Below are positions 1 through 16,184 of a stretch of DNA of 64,000 nt, in pieces (position 1 is the stretch's first letter; the number at the start of each line of letters is the position of its first letter). Below the pieces are notes generated by a model, which saw only the letters and a program-made list of their open reading frames with translations, searched no databases and was not told the origin of the DNA. Where the stretch lies: positions 28,054,858 through 28,118,857 of the forward strand of contig NC_044018.1 of assembly GCF_900496995.4 (NCBI RefSeq). The letters are read 5' to 3'. Position numbers and translations under genes: made by a program. This DNA comes from Aquila chrysaetos chrysaetos (taxonomy: Eukaryota; Chordata; Aves; Accipitriformes; Accipitridae).

Positions 1-1480
1 GATTCTGCTCTGTGCCCCCCCCCGTGCACACTGCTGTCCCCGTGCAACAGCCCCACTGCACATGCAGCACGCCCCCCCCATGCCACGGCAGCCCCAGACT
101 GCAGCATGGCACCCAGGGTCCCACGCAAATAGCCCCCCCGTTGTGCAAACACCCCCCATTCCTGTGCCAATACCCCCCCATACCCCACGCATGGTGCAAC
201 TGCCCCAACCCCCGTGCAAGTGCCCCAACCCCTGTGCACCAGCCCTGGTCCTTCTGCAATTGCCCCCCGTGCAAACCCCCCCTCCCCCTTGCACAACCCA
301 GGGCTGGGGGCAGGGGGCAGCCCTGCCCATGCTCAGTTTCCCCACGTTGTGGGGGGGGGGGGGGCACCCCCATACTCACCGCAGCTGCTGGGTGCCTGCC
401 CGAGGGGGTCACAGGGTGGGGAGGGGGGGGGGGACGCCGGGCACCCCTTCACTTGATGCTCAGCCGGGGGCGGCAGGCAGGGCAGCGAGGGGGGGCGCAG
501 GCAGGGGTGTAGGAAGGGGGGCACCTGGGGGGGCAGCACCGGGAGGGGGGACAGCACGGGGGGAGAGGGGAGCAGCAGGGTGGGGGGCAGCAGGGTGGGG
601 GGCGACAGGCTGGGAGGTGACACTGGGGGCAGCAGGGAGGGGGGCAGCAGAGGGGGTGACACTGAGAGTGACAGGGTGGGGGGTGACAGGGTGGGGGGTG
701 ACACTGCGGGCAGGCGGGGGGGGGGAAGGAGGGGGGGGTGGCACGGGGAGTGACAGGGTGGGGGGCAGCAGGGGGGGTGACAGGCAAGGGGGCAGCAGAG
801 GGGGCAGCAGGCAGGGGGGCAGCAGGGGGGGTGACACTGGGGGGGGGCAGGCAGGGGGGCAGCAGCAGGCCATGGGGAGCCCCCCGCGGCGGCGGGGCCG
901 GGGTCCCGGCCAGCCCAGCCCCATGGCGGTGCCGCCCCCGGCCCCCCCCCGCCCGCCCGCCCGGCGGATTTACGGCCCAAAGCCGCTGAGCGGGGGCGGG
1001 CAGCGCACGTGGCAGCACCCATGGGTGCGGGGGCTGGGGCCGCCCTGCTGCCCCCTGCACCCCCCCCGCGGTGTGACCGGCCCCACGCGCGACACCCCGC
1101 GGGGCGGGGCGGGGTGGGGCGGGGCTGGGCGGGGCGTCCCGGGGTCTTGTGCTGCCCCCTGGCGGGGACCGGGAGCGCTGCGGCGTGTCCGGCCCCGCGA
1201 CACGGGGGGACACGAGGGGACACGGGGGGACAGGCAGAGCGATGGGAGGGACATGGGGACGTGCGAGGGACACGTGGGGCTGCCGTGGACGTGGGAGAAC
1301 ACGGGGGGACACCGGGAGGTGGCACGGGGCGGGGGGGACGTGGGGGCCGTGGGGGAGCCCAGGCCATGGGGGACGTGGGTGGGGGGACAAAGTGGGGTGG
1401 CCTGAAGGCCATGGGGTGACAGCTGGGGGGACACAGGGTGCCCTGGGGGTGGCACCGGGCTCTGCCACCCCTTGGGAGCG
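1..1480. other. GC-rich flank, no gene recognised
   Basis: C-rich sequence with repeated GTGCAA-type words (about 1-300), then G-rich stretches with loose units such as GGGGGGCAGCAGGGTG (about 500-870) and GGGGACACGGGGGGACA (about 1190-1430). Open frames occur on both strands, but they are compositional: low complexity, no domain, no splice-bounded pattern. It could hold unseen non-coding first exons of an upstream RARG transcript; I see nothing that proves one. Confidence 0.5.
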
Positions 1481-1619
1481 TGTGTGTGCGTGTGTGCATG
1501 TCACACTGGGTGCAGCACACGTGTGCCAGTGTGTCACCACCCCGTAGTGTCCCAGCGGCTGCGTGTGTGTGCAGGGTTGACACGTGTGCCACCCTCAGTG
1601 TGCAAATGTGTCGGCCAGG

Positions 1620-1905
1620 GCCTGGCATGTGTGTGCAAGTGCGTCACCCAGGACATGCCGTGCAGGTATAAGCGTGTCACCTGGGACATGCCATACACAC
1701 GCAAGCGTGTCACCCAGGACATGCCATGTGTGTGCAAGCATGTCACTTAGGACATGCCACGCACATGCAAGTGTGTCACCCAGAATATGCCATGCGTGTG
1801 CAAAAGTGTCACCCAGGACGTGCCATGCAGGCATAAACATGTCACTCAGGACATGCCACGTGTGTGCAAGCATGTCACCCAGGACATGCCACGCTCATGC
1901 ACGGG
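1620..1905. repeat. Minisatellite, about 30-bp unit
   Basis: About nine diverged copies of a unit close to CAAGCATGTCACCCAGGACA plus TGCCACGTGTG. Copies differ by a few substitutions, as expected of an old tandem array. No coding role. Confidence 0.85.
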
Positions 1906-2164
1906 CACCATCCCAGCCCCCACAGCCACGCGTGTCCCCATCCCCTTGAGGAGGTGGCAAAGCCGTGTCCTCGCTCTGCTGTGCCGTGTCCTCGCTGGTG
2001 TCGTCCTGCGGTTTGGGAAAAAATGCGGCGGGTTTCAGGGCGGCGTCACATGACGGAGTGTGCAGGGCCCGGGCGGCACACCCGCACCCGCACCCACGGC
2101 CACGCCAGGTGAGCGGGGGTGGGGAGGCGTGGGGTCCCCGGGGGGGAGGGGGCTGCCGGGTGAA

Positions 2165-2640
2165 TGTGAGCGGGCGGGGGATGACATGAGCACACACACG
2201 TGTCTGCAGGAGCGTGTGTCCCGGGGGAATACGCATGTGAGCACGGGAGTGGGGGTGGAGGGAGGAGTGGGGTGTGAGTGGGTGGGTGTGAGCACGTGGG
2301 AGGGCGTGGCTGTGTCCCAGTCAGGCGTGGGCGTGCAAACGTGGGTGCCAGCCTGTGCACGTGTGTGTGCAAGCATGTAAGTGTGTAAGGCAGCGCCCAA
2401 GTGTGTGTGCACACATGCGTGTGTGCGCGTGTGAGCACGAGTGTGTCTGAGTGTCTGAGCGTGCCCACGGGTGCACTAGCGTGTGCGTGCATTCGCGGCT
2501 GTGTGCACATGTGTGTCTGCCTGCACCAGCGTGTGCAAGGCAACGCATGCAAGCGTGTACCCCTGTGTGTGTCTGTGACCCCCCACCCGGGGACACGCCC
2601 TGCACACACACACACGCGTGTCCCACACCCCGGCACACGC
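2165..2640. repeat. TG-rich degenerate repeat
   Basis: Irregular GTGTGTGCAAGC / GTGTGAGCACG runs without a clean period, followed by a G/A-rich block (about 2690-2765). A likely decayed microsatellite/minisatellite. Confidence 0.6.
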
Positions 2641-2989
2641 GTGTGCCCCCCCCCGCCTCCGTGCCTCAGTTTCCCCAGGGCGCGGGAGCCGCCGGCCGGG
2701 AGGGAGGAGGAAGAGGAGGGGAGGGGGAGGGGGGAGGAAGGAGGCGGGGGGAGGGGGGAGGCCCCGCAGCCGATGGGGTCATGGAAAAAGGTTTTGGGTG
2801 GAAAAATCCTCCCCCCGCCTCTCAATGGCGGCTTTGTTCGGCCCGGGGGCCCCGCGGCAGCAGCCCCCGCCCCGCCCCCCGGGGGTGTGTCTCCCCCCGC
2901 GTCACCCCCCTTCGCCCCCCTCCGTGTCCCGTCCCCCGCCCCCCCCCCGCCCCGTGCCTCAGTTTCCCCGCCGGGGCGTGGGTTGGCAC

Positions 2990-3790
2990 ACGCTGGGAGA
3001 TGGCACAGAGGGGAGGGCTGGGGAGCGCTGGCAGCGTGTGCAAGGGCGGGCGGTGGTGTGCAAAGGTGTGCAAGGGCATCGAACGCTGTGCAAAGGAGTA
3101 AAATGCCGTGCAAAACCCGTGCAAAGCCATGGCATGCTGGGCAACGCTTCACCATCTGTGCAAAGCCGTGCAAGGCAGTGCAAAGCTGTGCAACGCCGTG
3201 CAAAGCTATGGAATGCCGTGCAAGACAACACAAGGCAGTGCAATGCAGTGCAAAGCCATGCAATGCCACAGCACGCTGAGCAATGCCACGCCACGCCGTG
3301 CGATGCACTGCAAAGCTGTGCAAAGTCGTGCAAAGCCGTGGTGTGCTGTGCAGCGCTGTGCCGTGCAACGGTGTGGCACAGCGTGTGGTGCTGTGCAACG
3401 GCGTGGCACGCTAGGCAGTGCTGTGGCATGGTGTGCAATGCTGCTCCACCCTGTGCAAAGCCGTGCAATCCTGTGCAAAGCCTGTGTGAAGCCTGCGCAA
3501 AGCCATGCAACAAAACGCAACGCCAGGCAAAGCTGTGCGATGCCGTGCGAACCTGCAAAACCACACAAGGCTTTGCAAAGCTGCACAATGCCGTGCAAGC
3601 TGTGCAAGCTGTGCAAACTGTGGAAGGTTGTGCGAAGCCATGCAATGCTGTGTGATGCCATGCGATGCCATGCGATGCTGTGTGATGCCATGCGATGCCG
3701 TGCGATGCCATGCGATGCCATGTGATGCCGTGCGATGCCATGCGATGCCATGTGATGCCGTGCGATGCCGTGCGATGCCGTGCAGCATCG
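2990..3790. repeat. TGCAAAGC / TGCGATGCCA tandem array
   Basis: From about 3010 the sequence is built of loosely periodic GTGCAAAGCCATGCAATGCC words. From about 3637 to 3785 it tightens into a clean 10-bp unit (TGCGATGCCA / TGTGATGCCG) repeated around 14 times. The open frames seen across it on both strands (Cys/His/Ala rich) follow from the unit and are not genes. Confidence 0.85.
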
Positions 3791-4139
3791 TGCCATGCAA
3801 ACGAGGTGCCTCCCCAGGTGGGGAACCCCCTGACGAAGGTTTCCACCGAGTGCCCGGCTCAGATTGAGCCTCGGGGGGGGGGGACGACCCCGGTCCCCAC
3901 GGGGACCCACCTCCGGCCCCCACTGTCCTGCACCCACGGGGCCCCGCCGGGCCGGGTGCTGGCGTGGGTGGGGGTGGCGCACCCCGGGCGGGGGTGTGGG
4001 TGCAGCTGGGGGGGGGGGGCAGGAATGCGGCCAGGCGGGTGCTGCCGGCACAGGCCTTGCACGCCCTCGCACGCCTGCGCGCGCGGGGACACGCCGGCTG
4101 CCGTGCGGCATGGCTGTACGCCGTGGGGCACGGCAAGGG

Positions 4140-4550
4140 TGGGCACGCACGTGTGCGATCGCACACACAGTCGTGCGTGCTGTCACGGTCATGCTTGGTC
4201 ACACACATGCGTGCATGGTCTTGCGCACTCATTCATTCCTATACACACTCATGCACGCTCACACATGCTTGTGCACGCTTGTACACACTCATGCATGCCC
4301 ACGCACACTCATGCAAGCTCACACACATTTGTGCACACTCGTGCGTGCCCATACACACCTGTGCATGCTCACACACATTTGTGCACACTCACACGTGCTC
4401 GCGCACACTCACGCACACTTTTCCATGCCCGTAGACACTCGTGCACGCTCACACATGCTTGTGCATGCTCACCCCCACTCGTGAACATCCATGCCCACTC
4501 GTGCATGCTCACACCCACTTGTGCACACTCACACTCGCCCCCTTCCCGGT
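4140..4550. repeat. Tandem array of CACACTCGTGCATGCT-type units
   Basis: Repeats of about 15-30 bp mixing CACACTCATGCA, CTCACACACATTTGTGCA and CACGCTCACACATGCTTG. No gene signal. Confidence 0.75.
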
Positions 4551-4649
4551 GGCAGATGCTCCGGGTGCCCCCGGCCCCCGCGGGAGGGATCCAGGCGTCC
4601 GGGAAGCACCCGTGGGCGGGGGTGGGGGGGCAGGGAGGTGCCTGCCTGC

Positions 4650-5000
4650 CCCCAGGCCCTGCCTGCTCCTGCCTGGCCTGCCCCAGCCTGCCAGGCCTGC
4701 TCTGCCCTGCCTGCCCCTGCCTGCCCCTGCCTGTGCCATGGCCATCCCTGCCGGTCCCTGTCCCTGCCCGTCCTGGCTGTGCCATGCGCCGGCCTCTGTC
4801 TGCCACGGCCATCCCTGTCCCCTGTCCCTTGTCCCCTGCCTGTCCCTGTCCCTGTCCCTGCCTGCATCCTGTCCGTCCCTGCCTGCCCTCCCTACCCTGC
4901 CTGTCCCTGCCATGTCCATCCCTGCCCATCCTGCCCGTGCCGTGGGGGTCCCTGCCCATCCTGCCTGCCCCTGCCAGCCCCTGCCCAGCCCCGCCTGCCC
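4650..5000. repeat. CTGCCTGTCCCTGCC repeat
   Basis: Pyrimidine-rich array of CTGCCTGCCCCTGCCTGTCC words. Simple repeat, no gene. Confidence 0.75.
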
Positions 5001-5819
5001 GAGGCCCCTCCCGCACGGTGCCGGTGCCCCTGGCACCCCCGACACCCTGCGCACGGGGACACGCGTGAGTTGGCGTGATGCCCGGTGTCCCGTGACACCC
5101 CGAGAGCGCCGGGGGGCTTTGGCGTGGCGCCCGCCATCTCACGATGCTCCGGGGCGTGGGTTGGCGTGACCCACGGCGGGGCAGGGACACGCTGGCAGGC
5201 CTCACACACGCGTGTGCATGGGGGCCTGTGCCACCCCCGGCCCAGCCTGCAGCCCGCAGGGCATCGCACGCACCTGGTGTGCAAACTCCTCGCACAAGCA
5301 CATGCACGGGGACGCTGGTCCTGGCCGTGAACACGCTGCTCACGACAGCCGTGTGAGCCTGGCACTAATCCCCTGCCCCATGCAACACTTGCACAGAAAC
5401 ACCCCCCCGTGCAAACCTTGCACCAACCCCTTGTGCCAGCCTTGCACCACCCCCCCGTGCAAGCCTTGCACGGAACCCCCCCCCAGACCCCCTTGCACAC
5501 CCCCGTGCCCCCTCGCACACCCCCATGCCCCCTCGCACGGCTCCCCGCTGCCCGGCCCCTCTGGCGTGGCCCCGTGCGAGGGCCGTGCGAGGGTGTGCGA
5601 GGGCCGTGCGAGGCCGCCAGCAGCCGGCTGGGGGGGGGGGGGCTCAGCTGCTGGTTTTAATTACCCGCGGGCGGCCGGGGCTAATTGGGACCTTTTGGCT
5701 GCGGCGAGGGAGGGGGGGGGGGGGCACGGGGGGGCCCTTTCGGGGGCCACCACGTGGCACCGGGGCAGGAGCAGGTCCCCTCCCTGAGGGCCCCGGGGAT
5801 GGGCACACGCGTGGGGGCA

Positions 5820-6370
5820 CAGGGGTGGCCCGGGGGGGACACACGAATGAGGGGGCATGGGGTGGCACCAGGGACACACATGGGGGGACGTGGGGTGGCA
5901 CAGGGGGTGGGATGAGGGGACACGGGGGGACACACTGGGGGATGTGGGGTGGCACAGGGGGACACACATGGGGGGACACAGAGGGGACACGGGGTGGCTG
6001 GAGGGTGACACAGGAGGACACCCATGGGGGACACGGGTGGCATGGGGGGAGATGGAGGTGACGGGGGGCACAGGGGGGGACACGAAGGTGGTCACCCTGG
6101 TTGTGTGCTGGGGGGGTGACATGGGGTCTGGGGAGGGGGATGAGGGGACTGGGGGGCTGGGGAGGGGGTGACACGAGGCCTGGGGGGACACGGGATGGAA
6201 CTGGGGGGGAGTGGGGAGGGAGGTGACATGAGGACTGGGGGGATTGGGAGGACTGGGAGGGACTGTGGGAAGTGACACAGGGAGTAGGAGAACTGGGAGG
6301 GACTGGGAGGTGACACGGGGACTGGGAGTACTGGGAGGGACTGGGGGAGGTGACACCGGGGCTGGGGGCG
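5820..6370. repeat. G-rich minisatellite (GGGGGACACATGGGGTGGCA)
   Basis: Repeats of GGGGGGACACATGGGGTGGC (5820-6090) grade into GACTGGGAGGTGACACGGGG units (6170-6370). No gene. The stretch 5000-5820 just before it shows scattered GCAAACCTTGCAC words but nothing recognisable. Confidence 0.7.
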
Positions 6371-6426
6371 GGGCTGGGGGCAGGTCAGGGCACTCCCTCC
6401 CTCCTGGGGGGGGTGTGTGTGGGGTG

Positions 6427-6527
6427 TGACACTGTGTGACCCTGTGTGACACGTTGCGTGTGACACTGTGCCTGTGGCACTGTGTGTGTGTGACACTGTG
6501 CCCGTGATGACACTCTGTGCCCATGGC

Positions 6528-6562
<35 letters not shown>

Positions 6563-7616
6563 CACTGTGCGTGTGTCTGTGACACTGTGTGTGGCACTGT
6601 GTGTGTGTGTGTGACACCACGTGTGTGTGACACCGTGTGCGTGTGACACCGCGTGTGTGTGTGAGACACTGCGTGTGTGTGACACCGCATGTGTGTGTGT
6701 GTGACACCGCGTGTGCGTGACACCGCGCGTGTGTGTGACACCGCGTGTGCGTGACACCGCGCGCGTGTGTGTGTGAACTGCGTGTGTGTGTGTGACACCG
6801 TGTGTGTGTGTGAGACACTGCGTGTGTGTGACACCGTGTGTGTGTGTGCGTGACACCGCGTGTGTGTGACACCGCGTGTGTGACACCGCGTGTGTGTGAC
6901 ACCGTGTGTGTGTGTGTGACACCGTGTGTGTGACACCGCGTGTGCGTGACACCACGCGCGTGTGTGTGTGAACTGCGTGTGTGTGTGTGACACCGTGTGT
7001 GTGTGTGAGGCACTGCGTGTGTGTGACACCGTGTGTGTGTGTGCGTGACACCGCGTGTGTGTGACACCGTGTGTGTGACACCGTGTGTGTGTGTGTGACA
7101 CCGTGTGTGTGACACCGTGTGTGTGACACCGTGTGTGTGTGTGTGACACCGTGTGTGTGTGTGTGACACCGTGTGTGTGACACCGTGTGTGTGTGACACC
7201 GCACGTGTGTGTGTGTGACACCGCACGTGTGTGTGTGCGACACCGCGTGTGCGCGACACCGCGCGCGTGTGTGTGTGAACTGCGTGTGTGTGTGTGACAC
7301 CGTGTGTGTGTGTGAGACACTGCGTGTGTGTGACACCGTGTGTGTGTGTGCGTGACACCGCGTGTGTGTGACACCGCGTGTGTGACACCGCGTGTGTGTG
7401 ACACCGTGTGTGTGTGTGTGACACCGTGTGTGTGACACCGTGTGTGTGTGACACCGCACGTGTGTGTGTGCGACACCGCGTGTGTGTGACACCGTGTGTG
7501 TGACACCGTGTGTGTGTGTGTGACACCGTGTGTGTGACACCGCGTGTGTGTGACACCGCACGTGTGTGTGTGTGACACCGCACGTGTGTGTGTGCGACAC
7601 CGCGTGTGCGCGACAC
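6427..7616. repeat. 1.2-kb TG-based higher-order array upstream of RARG exon 1
   Basis: Almost continuous (TG)n broken by ACACCG, ACACCGC and GAACTGC words. A block beginning GAACTGCGTGTGTGTGTG recurs at about 6776, 6970 and 7278, so unit groups were themselves duplicated. It ends within 230 bp of the RARG start codon. Alternating purine-pyrimidine tracts of this kind can adopt Z-DNA (general knowledge). Its minus-strand reading gives a long His/Thr-rich open frame that is an artefact. Confidence 0.9.
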
Positions 7617-7840
7617 GGCGCCGCTGACACGGCGCGCCTCCGGGTCCCCCCGCGTCCCCCCCACCGCCGCCTGTGCCGGCCCGGCCCCGCCCCCGCCCCC
7701 CGCCCCGCCCCCGCCCCGCCCCGCCCCGGTCGCTGGCCGCGGGGCCGGGCCGGGCCGCGCCGCACCCGCCGGGCCGGGGCCGGGGCCGGGGCCGGGATCG
7801 GGGCCGGGATCGGGGCCGGGGCCGGTGGGTGCCCGCCGCC
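7617..7840 (+). promoter_or_regulatory. RARG: CpG-rich promoter / 5' leader of RARG (isoform-2 type)
   Basis: Dense CpG and GGGGCC / CCGCCCC boxes directly precede the start codon, with no TATA box, as for a CpG-island promoter. Canonical GC boxes (CCCGCCCC) occur around 7690-7725, and GGGGCCGGGAT repeats around 7775-7820. No DR5-type retinoic acid response element was found by eye. The transcription start is not determined. Confidence 0.6.
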
Positions 7841-13994
<6,154 letters not shown>

Positions 13995-15405
13995 CCCCCT
14001 GCCCTTGCTGGGGGGGCCACCATAACCCTCCACCGGGGTTGGACATTCACAACTGCCTTCCAGGGCCCCCCCCTTGCTCCGGGGAGGGGGAGCCCCCATG
14101 GTGTGCCCCCCCCCCCAAACTTGGGGGGGGGGGCTCCAGAGACTGACGGAGCCGGCCCGGGGGGGACCCCGTGGCAGAGCTATTGCCTTAAGCTGGGGGG
14201 CCCAGGGAGGCCCCCCCACCCCAACCTCAGCTTCACGCCAAAGCCCTACCCCCCCCCCAGCCCCGCTACAGCCCTCCACCCTTGTATTGGGGGGGGGGGA
14301 TTTGAGGGGGGGGCAACGATGGACAGAAATTGCCTCCCCCCTCCCCTACCCCCCCCCCCAGCCCCACTACAGCCCTCCACCCTTGTATTGGGGGGGGGGG
14401 ATTTGAGGGGGGGCAACGATGGACAGAAATTGCCTCCCCCCTCCCCAAATTAATGCCTGACACCCCCGGGGTGCCGCCCCCTGCTACGCACCTCCCCCTC
14501 GTCAAACCGGGGGGGGGGGGGGCCCAGGCATCCAGGAGGGCCCCAGGCATCTGGGACTTTATTTATTGGAGACAGGGTGGATTTGGAGGGGGGGGGGCAC
14601 CCCCATTCCCTTCCCCCCCCCCACCCCGGGGCACTGCTGGGGCAGAGGCAGGACCCCCCCCCCCATTCTGAGGGGGGCATTTTATTTGCTGGTTTATTTT
14701 ATATTTGGGGGGGGGGGGGGGTGGGGCGCTGCTTGTGGGTTTTGCTTTTTGACGCTGTTGGGGTGGGGGGACCCCAAAATCCCCCCCCGCTGTCCCCCCC
14801 CCCCGGCACAGAACACTATAGAGACCAAAGATGAGGGGCACAAGGTGACCCCCCCCCCTAGACCCCCCAGTATTGCTGGGGGGGTCTCAAGCCATAGTCA
14901 CAGTGACCCCAATGCCATGGGGGGGCTATGCCTGGTGCCCCCCCCCCCCAGGGCAGCATTGGGGGGGGGGAAGGGGTGTTTCACACCCCAACTGCCCCCA
15001 GGACCAAACTGCCCCCCCCCCCCCCAAATGTCTGTTACTCCCAGCCTGGCTGGATGGGGAGGGTCCCTGACCCTCCCCAATTTGCCCCCCCCCCCCAATT
15101 TAGGGGTGCACAGCCCTCGGGGGGGGCCTGTTACACTACACGGGGGGGTGCCCCCCCCCCCCGGGGCAGCACTTTTCACCTGTTATTTATTCCTTTGCGT
15201 TTACACCGGGGTCCCCCCGGCCTGGGGGGGGGGGTACACCCCTGCCGCTGCCCCCTGCCGCCCCCCCGCCGGTGTCCGAGCTGCCCCCCCCCTCTTGCCG
15301 GGGGGGCCCCCCCGCCATGTTTACAGCCCACCCCCCCCCCCCCCCGCCGGGGGAGGGGACACGGGACTTTTCTATTTTTGCAAAATAAAGTGATGGAAAT
15401 TTGGG
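13995..15405 (+). other. RARG: RARG 3' UTR
   Basis: Runs from the stop codon to just past the polyadenylation signal. It is full of G- and C-runs of 8-20 bases. A segment of about 100 bp (about 14245-14345) is repeated almost exactly at about 14345-14447; both copies carry GGCAACGATGGACAGAAATT. Confidence 0.75.
15384..15389 (+). terminator. RARG: RARG polyadenylation signal AATAAA
   Basis: AATAAA followed within 20 bases by a G/T-rich downstream element (GTCCTGGTGTGGTGG). First canonical signal after the RARG stop, and about 780 bp before the ITGB7 start codon. Confidence 0.85.
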
Positions 15406-15409
15406 GGGG

Positions 15410-16184
15410 TCCTGGTGTGGTGGGGGGAGCGGGGGAGGCACTCGGGGGCGGGGGGGGGAATGGGACTCTTGGAGCCGGGGGGATCCCGGGATGATGGGGG
15501 ACCCCCCCGAGGACGATTGGGGACACCCCTCGCCCGCCCCACTCTTGGGGACAGTTGCGGGACCCCCCCTCAGGGATAAGGGGGGACACAGGGATGAGGG
15601 GGGCACCCTTGGGTGGGGGGGAGGGGAACGCCCCCGGGGTGATGGAGCGTCCCCGAGACAACGGGGACCCCCCCCGGCGGGGGGCAGGGCGGTGGCTGCA
15701 GGTCCCGGCGGTGGCCGCGGGGGGGGGGCCCCGGCGCTGCGGAGTTACACCGGCACCCCCCCACCCCCCGTTCCCCCCCCCCCCCCCCCCCCCGGTGGCG
15801 GGTGCACCCCTCGTACCACCGCCCCCCTTCGGGGAGCTTCCCCCCCCCCCCCAACATACCTCCCGCAGCGCCCAAGCCCCCCCCCCCGGCCCCTCCCAGC
15901 CCGCCTGTACCCCCCCCCCGAGCACCCCGATCCCCACCCAAGGGTACCCCTGCCCAACGTCCCCCCCCCCCGCGGGCTTCCCCCCCCAACCCCTTCTCCC
16001 CCACCCCAGGGCCGCGGGGGGTGGGGGGGGTCAGGGCGCGGCACCTGCGGGGTCCCATCCCCCCCCCCCCCCGCCCCGGGGCAGGATGCGGCCCCTACCC
16101 CGCCCCCCCCCCCCCCCGGGAGCCGCCCCCCCCTCGTCGTCTCCCCCCCCCCCCCCCGCCCTGCCTCCCAGCAGCGCCGGGGCC
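15410..16184. other. RARG-ITGB7 spacer and ITGB7 5' flank
   Basis: About 780 bp, GC-rich, with long C-runs (for example 15774-15793). No TATA box was seen. The ITGB7 promoter must lie here or overlap the RARG 3' end, but I cannot place its start site. Confidence 0.5.

Noticed and set aside
2046-3855. Ala/His/Cys-rich frames over the TGCAAAGC array on both strands
   Set aside because: Periodic translation of a tandem array.
7617-7840. Search for a DR5 retinoic acid response element in the RARG isoform-2 promoter
   Set aside because: No pair of (A/G)G(G/T)TCA half-sites with 5-bp spacing was found by eye in this stretch.
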